Of a DNA stretch of 9,876 bases, positions 7,174 to 9,876 are shown one piece after another. Positions within the stretch are counted from its first letter, which is position 1. Every line of letters begins with the position of its first letter. The stretch lies in assembly GCA_035574175.1 (NCBI GenBank), contig DATLZB010000055.1:1-9876 (forward strand). Reading direction: 5' to 3'. Below the pieces are notes generated by a model. That model saw only the letters and a program-made list of their open reading frames with translations, did not search any database and had not been told where the DNA came from. This DNA is from DATLZB01 sp035574175 (GTDB lineage: Bacteria; Pseudomonadota; Alphaproteobacteria; Rhizobiales; Hyphomicrobiaceae). Both the position numbers and the translations under genes were made by a program.

Positions 7174-8364
7174 CTATTCTCCCGCTGTCATGTGGGTCGC
7201 CTGGCCTGCCCGTGCGGGCGCTGCGGCCGGCGAGGCTGTCTCATTGAAACGCAGGCCGCGCGCCATGGCGTCCCAGGCCTGCAGGAAGGCGTCCACGTCA
7301 CGGCCCTCGCTGTTCCAGCCGAGGCTGACGCGCACCGCCGCTTCCGCCAGCGCCGGCGCAACGCCCATGGCGGCCAGCACGTGGCTCACCCCGAGCTTAC
7401 CGGAGGAGCAGGCCGACCCCGCGCCGATGGCGACGCCCGCCAGATCCATCTTGATCACCGTGAGCGCGGCGGCCGCTTTCGGCAGCGCGATGCACGAGGT
7501 GTTGGGCAGCCGCGGCGCCCCGGCCCCAAGCACCACCGCTTGCGGAGTAAGCCGCGCCACTCCCTGCTCCACGCGATCGCGCAGTTCGCCGAGGCGCGCG
7601 GCCCGGCAAAGCTCGCGCCGAGCGGCAGCGGCCGCCGCCCCGAACCCGGCGATGGCCGCCACGTTCTCCGTACCCGCACGTCGCCGCCGTTCCTGCCCGC
7701 CGCCCCGCAGCATGGGGGGCAGGTCGAGCCCGTCACGAATGACGAGTGCACCGACGCCCTTCGGACCGCCGAGCTTGTGGGAGGAGAGCGACATGAAGTC
7801 GACGCCGAGATTTGCGAAGTCGACGGGGATGCGGCCGACCGCCTGCACTGCGTCCGTGTGAAAGGACACGCCGGCCGATCGCGCGCCCGTCGCGATCTCG
7901 GCGACCGGCTGGAGCACGCCCGTCTCGTTGTTGGCGATCTGCACGCAGATGAGCGCTCGCCCACGGCGGCCGGCCTCCGCAAGCATTTGGTCTGCGGCCT
8001 CGACCGCGACCTGTCCTGCGGGCGACACTGCCAACTCGATGCAGCGGGTCGCCGAAAATACCGCGGGAGCCAGCACCGAGTCGTGCTCGATACCGGCCAC
8101 CAGCACCGTATCCCAGCCGGCACCGACGACCCAGTTGTTGGACTCCGTGGCTCCGCTCGTGAACACGATCTCCGACGGGCGGGCGTTGACGAGCGCTGCG
8201 ACCTCCTCGCGCGCCTCTTCAATGAGCGCGCGCGCCCGTCGACCTTCGGCATGCACCGAGGAGGCGTTGCCGACGACCTCGAGCGCTGCCGTCATCGCCG
8301 CCAACGCCTCCGGCCGCAGCGGCGCGGACGCATTATGGTCGAGATATGTGCGCTCCCGGTTCAT
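7174..8364 (-). CDS. Cysteine desulfurase, group I (IscS/NifS-like), first enzyme gene of the suf operon
   Basis: This 396-residue PLP enzyme of the IscS/NifS type probably supplies sulfur from cysteine to SufB. Motifs: TYLDHNASAPLRPEAL (6-21), ATESNNWVV (72-80), His94 in AGIEHDSVL over the cofactor, NNETGVLQPV (145-154), Asp171 in FHTDAVQAVG, PLP lysine Lys197 in SSHKLGGPKG, and the catalytic Cys319 in GSACSSGKLGVSHVL. This Cys context, SGSACSSG, marks group I, unlike the HHCAQP of SufS at 1564-2841. The last 25 residues are Ala-rich and look like an unstructured extension. The start ATG 8362-8364 overlaps the stop of the regulator gene (ATGA), so translation is coupled. The frame continues open upstream, but this is only the shadow of the regulator gene. 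In Agrobacterium-type operons the corresponding gene is called sufS2. Confidence 0.93.
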   Translation of the reverse strand: MNRERTYLDHNASAPLRPEALAAMTAALEVVGNASSVHAEGRRARALIEEAREEVAALVNARPSEIVFTSGATESNNWVVGAGWDTVLVAGIEHDSVLAPAVFSATRCIELAVSPAGQVAVEAADQMLAEAGRRGRALICVQIANNETGVLQPVAEIATGARSAGVSFHTDAVQAVGRIPVDFANLGVDFMSLSSHKLGGPKGVGALVIRDGLDLPPMLRGGGQERRRRAGTENVAAIAGFGAAAAAARRELCRAARLGELRDRVEQGVARLTPQAVVLGAGAPRLPNTSCIALPKAAAALTVIKMDLAGVAIGAGSACSSGKLGVSHVLAAMGVAPALAEAAVRVSLGWNSEGRDVDAFLQAWDAMARGLRFNETASPAAAPARAGQATHMTAGE

Positions 8365-8831
8365 TGCGTTCGTTGCGTCCGTTCCACATTCGGCGGCGCC
8401 GCACTGCTTACGCCCGTGCGTGCGGGCACGCCGTCGAGCACGTCCTGCAGGCTGACGCCGCTCAGAAACTCTCGGATGTGCCCGCCGAGCGCGTGCCACA
8501 GCTCGTGCGTCAGGCACTTCTGCTCGCCGTTGCAGCCGACGCTGCCTTCGCCCATGCACCTCGTCATGCGCGTTTCCTCGTCGACCGCCACCATGATCTC
8601 GGCAACCCGGATGTCGCAGGCGGGTCTGCCGAGGCGATAGCCGCCCGCCCGACCGCGCTCGCTCACCACGAGCCCCGCGCGCCTGAGCCTCAAAAACAGC
8701 TGCTCCAAGTACGTGATGGGCAGAGCTTGCCGCTCGGCGATGGCCGGCAGCGACACCGGCCCCCCCGCCCCATGCTTGGCGAGGTCGGCCATCGCCATCA
8801 CCGCATAGCGACCACGTGTGGTAAGCTCCAC
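8361..8831 (-). CDS. iscR: Rrf2 family transcriptional regulator, IscR-type
   Basis: This 156-residue protein has the winged-helix DNA-binding domain of IscR (ELTTRGRYAVMAMADLA at the start, then VSERGRAGGYRLGRP, 56-70). It also has the cluster-binding pattern Cys92-X7-Cys100-X5-Cys106-X2-His109 in RCMGEGSVGCNGEQKCLTHELW. In E. coli IscR the first spacing is X5; the two-residue longer spacing is seen here, as in alphaproteobacterial relatives from memory. The protein should bind a [2Fe-2S] cluster and sense Fe-S demand. The start is GTG 8829-8831: the family begins exactly here (M-x-LTTxGRYAV) and GGGAG lies 6 nt upstream. An upstream TTG at 8847-8849 would add six unmatched residues. Its stop overlaps the next start (ATGA). 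It is not RirA-like, as the N-terminus and Cys spacing fit IscR. Confidence 0.92.
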   Translation of the reverse strand: MELTTRGRYAVMAMADLAKHGAGGPVSLPAIAERQALPITYLEQLFLRLRRAGLVVSERGRAGGYRLGRPACDIRVAEIMVAVDEETRMTRCMGEGSVGCNGEQKCLTHELWHALGGHIREFLSGVSLQDVLDGVPARTGVSSAAPPNVERTQRTQ

Positions 8832-8837
8832 GCCACT

Positions 8838-8842
8838 CTCCC
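8838..8842 (-). promoter_or_regulatory. Ribosome binding site of the IscR gene, deciding a GTG start
   Basis: GGGAG on the minus strand precedes GTG 8829-8831 by 6 nt. It lies inside the longer frame that would begin with TTG 8847-8849 and therefore argues for the GTG start. Confidence 0.75.
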
Positions 8843-8875
8843 GGCTCAACCTCTCGGGTCGTCATCGCCGACCTT

Positions 8876-8898
8876 GCACAAGCCCGTGGCTCATGTGC
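8876..8898. repeat. Leader hairpin 45 nt before the IscR start
   Basis: GCACA (8876-8880) pairs with TGTGC (8894-8898), and AGCC (8881-8884) with GGCT (8888-8891), leaving a 3-nt loop and a 2-nt bulge. In the suf transcript this is a 9-bp stem. It lies between the alternative hairpins 8911-8954 and the coding start. No T-run follows it on the minus strand, so it is not an obvious terminator. Confidence 0.5.
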
Positions 8899-8910
8899 TA
8901 TGAGACGTGA

Positions 8911-8954
8911 CGAACCCGACGGTTCGAGAAGCGTGTCGACGCTTGTTTCGAACC
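8911..8954 (-). promoter_or_regulatory. Suf operon leader with mutually exclusive hairpins
   Basis: In transcript order the leader holds GGTTCGA (8954-8948), TCGAACC (8927-8921) and GGTTCG (8916-8911). The middle segment can pair with either neighbour. Pairing with the first, reinforced by AAGCGT/ACGCTT (8929-8934 and 8939-8944, loop of 4 nt), gives a 13-bp interrupted stem. Pairing with the last gives a 6-bp stem with a 4-nt loop (8917-8920). Such 1:2 versus 2:3 geometry is what attenuators and antiterminators use. No terminator with a T-run is visible, and part of the first arm is also the Irr box, so DNA-level symmetry is an alternative explanation. Confidence 0.4.
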
Positions 8955-8962
8955 ATTCTAAA
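8946..8962 (-). promoter_or_regulatory. Probable Irr box (ICE motif) of the suf operon
   Basis: On the minus strand the 17 bases read TTTAGAATGGTTCGAAA. The ICE motif known for alphaproteobacterial Irr is TTTAGAA-N3-TTCTAAA; 13 of its 14 fixed bases agree, the exception being G instead of T in the right half. Irr binds under iron limitation and usually represses genes for iron-using processes, Fe-S assembly among them, when its site overlaps or follows the promoter. Here the site lies just downstream of one candidate transcription start and over the -10 of another, which fits repression. Confidence 0.7.
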
Positions 8963-8970
8963 TCCCATCT

Positions 8971-8987
8971 TTGACTATGGTAATCCC
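8971..8987. promoter_or_regulatory. Partial IscR type 1-like operator over the promoter
   Basis: TTGACTATGGTAATCCC on the plus strand agrees with the palindromic E. coli IscR type 1 core (YYGACTRWWWYAGTCRR) at about 12 of 17 positions; the left half is perfect and the right half degenerate. It covers the -10 element CATAGT of the suf promoter. Autoregulation by the first gene of the operon is expected from the family. The match alone would be weak without that context. Confidence 0.4.
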
Positions 8988-9002
8988 GAGCCCGCAAGTC
9001 AA
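8974..9002 (-). promoter_or_regulatory. Candidate sigma-70 promoter of the iscR-suf operon
   Basis: On the minus strand TTGACT (9002-8997) is followed after 17 nt by CATAGT (8979-8974), matching 5 of 6 and 4 of 6 consensus bases. The start of transcription would be near 8967, leaving a leader of about 135 nt. A second candidate overlaps it further down: TTACCA (8983-8978), 17 nt, TAGAAT (8960-8955), with a better -10. Either would be covered by the Irr box and the IscR-like site. Confidence 0.5.
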
Positions 9003-9011
9003 GATTTCTTG

Positions 9012-9030
9012 CGGCCCGTTCGACGGGCCG
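9012..9030. repeat. Perfect GC-rich inverted repeat upstream of the hydrolase gene
   Basis: CGGCCCGT (9012-9019) and ACGGGCCG (9023-9030) form an 8-bp stem with a TCG loop. No T-run follows on either strand, so it is not a standard intrinsic terminator. It lies between the divergent suf promoter and the hydrolase start, and could be an operator or a leader hairpin of the hydrolase mRNA. Confidence 0.6.
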
Positions 9031-9071
9031 GTTGAGACGGCGGGCAGCCACTGAATGAGTTACCGGAAACG

Positions 9072-9743
9072 ATGCCTGAACTGATCATCAATGGGCCGGC
9101 CGGCCGCCTCGAAGCGCGCTACCACCACGAGCCGGACCCTGCGAGCCCGATCGCGCTCATCCTGCACCCCCACCCGCAGTTCGGCGGGACGATGAACAAC
9201 CAGATCGTCTACCACCTTTATTACACGTTCGCCGAGCGCGGCTTCTCGGTGCTGCGCTTCAACTTCCGCGGCGTGGGGCGCAGCCAGGGCTTTTTCGACA
9301 ACGGTCCGGGCGAGCTCGCCGATGCGGCCTCCGCCCTCGACTGGCTGCAGATTGCCAAGCCGGATGCCAAGGCCTGTTGGATCGCGGGCGTCTCCTTCGG
9401 GACCTGGATCGCCATGCAGCTCCTGATGCGGCGTCCCGAGATCGACTCCTTCATCTGCGTCGCACCGCCCGCCAACCTTTACGACTTCACCTTCCTTGCC
9501 CCCTGCCCTTCGTCGGGGCTCGTCATCAACGGCGAGTTGGACCGGGTCGTACCCTCCGCTGCGGTTGCCGAACTGGCCGCCAAGACCAAGACGCAGAAGG
9601 GCATCAAGATCGAGCACCAGGTGATCCCCGGCGCCAACCACTTCTTCGAAGGGGAGGACAAGCTCGCCCTCCTCAAGGAAGCCGTCGGCAAGTACATCGA
9701 CACGCACATGGCGCGGCTCGCCAAGGAGCAGGCCAAAGGCTAG
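9072..9743 (+). CDS. Alpha/beta hydrolase family protein (COG2945-like)
   Basis: This 223-residue protein has a compact alpha/beta hydrolase fold with an apparently intact catalytic triad: nucleophile Ser108 in GVSFG (106-110), Asp157 in NGELDRVVP and His190 in GANHFFEG. The early strand ALILHPHPQFGGTMNNQIV (28-46) and the FNFRGVGRSQG segment (63-73) are typical of small soluble hydrolases of this group; there is no signal peptide. The substrate is unknown, and esterase or peptidase-like activity cannot be separated by sequence. ATG 9072-9074 has only a modest Shine-Dalgarno (GGAA 4-6 nt upstream). The gene is divergent from the suf operon, and no clear promoter was found for it. The stop TAG 9741-9743 is directly followed by the insertion sequence end. 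Confidence 0.88.
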   Translation: MPELIINGPAGRLEARYHHEPDPASPIALILHPHPQFGGTMNNQIVYHLYYTFAERGFSVLRFNFRGVGRSQGFFDNGPGELADAASALDWLQIAKPDAKACWIAGVSFGTWIAMQLLMRRPEIDSFICVAPPANLYDFTFLAPCPSSGLVINGELDRVVPSAAVAELAAKTKTQKGIKIEHQVIPGANHFFEGEDKLALLKEAVGKYIDTHMARLAKEQAKG

Positions 9744-9761
9744 GCTGAATCGACATTCAGC
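9744..9761. repeat. Short inverted repeat at the presumed IS end
   Basis: GCTGAAT (9744-9750) and ATTCAGC (9755-9761) form a perfect 7-bp stem with a CGAC loop. It begins right after the hydrolase stop codon and overlaps the transposase stop (9757-9759). It probably belongs to the terminal region of the insertion sequence, but the exact end cannot be set without the other end or a target duplication. Confidence 0.5.
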
Positions 9762-9876
9762 GCATCCATAGCATGGCTCCGGCGAGGCATAGGAAGGCGA
9801 GGAAGTGACAGGCGCGGCGGTCGTAGCGAGTGGCGAGGCGTCGAAAATGCTTCAACTTGTTGAAGCAGCGCTCGAT
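9757..9876 (-). mobile_element. IS5-family transposase, C-terminal end (partial, runs off the window)
   Basis: Thirty-nine codons plus the stop are visible on the minus strand, reading ERCFNKLKHFRRLATRYDRR and then ACHFLAFLCLAGAMLWMR. This segment is characteristic of the C-terminal end of IS5-family DDE transposases (IS427/IS1031-type), where the Glu of the catalytic triad sits in the same kind of context (ERCFNKLK); the rest of the protein lies beyond the right edge. The frame is intact as far as seen, so activity cannot be judged. The stop TGA is 13 nt from the hydrolase stop. Whether the last hydrolase codons were replaced by the insertion is open. Confidence 0.88.

Larger units (their letters stand above)
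8967..9005. repeat. Wide inverted repeat flanking the promoter region
   Basis: ATCTTTGACT (8967-8976) is mirrored by AGTCAAGAT (8997-9005), with one extra T in the left arm and 20 nt between the inner bases. The right arm contains the suf -35 element and the left arm the -10 element and IscR-like half site. It overlaps another dyad, CAAGATTTCTTG (9000-9011). Confidence 0.5.

Noticed and set aside
7138..8640. Long plus-strand open frame of 500 codons opposite the group I desulfurase
   Set aside because: It is antisense to a clear enzyme gene and its translation is low-complexity and unlike any family.
9012..9030. Intrinsic terminator for the hydrolase upstream region
   Set aside because: The stem is perfect, but no T-run follows on either strand.
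8365..9051. N-terminal extension of the group I desulfurase to position 9051
   Set aside because: The enzyme family begins at residue MNRERTYLDHN (8364); the upstream part is the out-of-frame shadow of the IscR gene and the promoter region.
9060..9707. Minus-strand frame opposite the hydrolase
   Set aside because: Antisense shadow of a gene with an intact catalytic triad.
1..9876. CRISPR arrays, tRNA or rRNA genes, phage genes
   Set aside because: No regularly spaced repeats, cloverleaf-like segments or phage proteins were seen; the operon is tightly packed with known genes.

Overview
This window carries a complete SUF-type iron-sulfur (Fe-S) cluster assembly operon on the minus strand, running from about position 8970 leftwards to about 633. 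The DNA is GC-rich and long spurious antisense frames shadow the real genes. The gene order is iscR-type regulator, NifS/IscS-like desulfurase, sufB, two small unknown genes, sufC, sufD, sufS, sufT and sufA. Together with an Irr (ICE) box in the promoter region, this points to an alphaproteobacterium, most likely of the Hyphomicrobiales (Rhizobiales) or a close relative. The genus cannot be fixed from the sequence.

Layout from left to right. Positions 1-257 (+) hold the tail of a gene that looks like the basic C-terminus of a DEAD-box RNA helicase. It converges on a TfoX N-terminal-domain protein (254-616, -), and the two stop codons share one CTAG. Then come sufA (633-1013), sufT (1115-1555), sufS (1564-2841), sufD (2843-4183), sufC (4207-4962), a small coiled-coil protein (4955-5212), a 174-nt gap with a possible 39-codon ORF, a two-helix membrane protein (5387-5695), sufB (5703-7172), a group I cysteine desulfurase (7174-8364) and the Rrf2/IscR regulator (8361-8831). 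All of these are on the minus strand. The divergent 240-nt intergenic region (8832-9071) is dense in dyad symmetries. On the plus strand follow an alpha/beta hydrolase (9072-9743) and, directly after its stop codon, the cut end of an IS5-family insertion sequence (transposase C-terminus, 9757-9876, -).

How the genes work together. The desulfurases take sulfur from cysteine, the SufBCD complex builds the cluster with SufC as the ATPase, and SufA and SufT help mature or deliver clusters to target proteins. IscR probably senses the cell's Fe-S status and controls the operon. The promoter region holds a 13-of-14 match to the Irr box and a partial match to an IscR type 1 site, both overlapping the likely core promoter. 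This suggests joint iron (Irr) and Fe-S (IscR) control. Several junctions are tightly coupled (ATGA at iscR/desulfurase, 8-nt overlap at coiled-coil gene/sufC, 1-nt gaps at desulfurase/sufB and sufD/sufS).

The core system is known. The parts that deserve a second look are the two unassigned small genes between sufB and sufC, the leader RNA with mutually exclusive hairpins, the compact double operator and the tiny ORF before the coiled-coil gene. No sufE is visible in the window.
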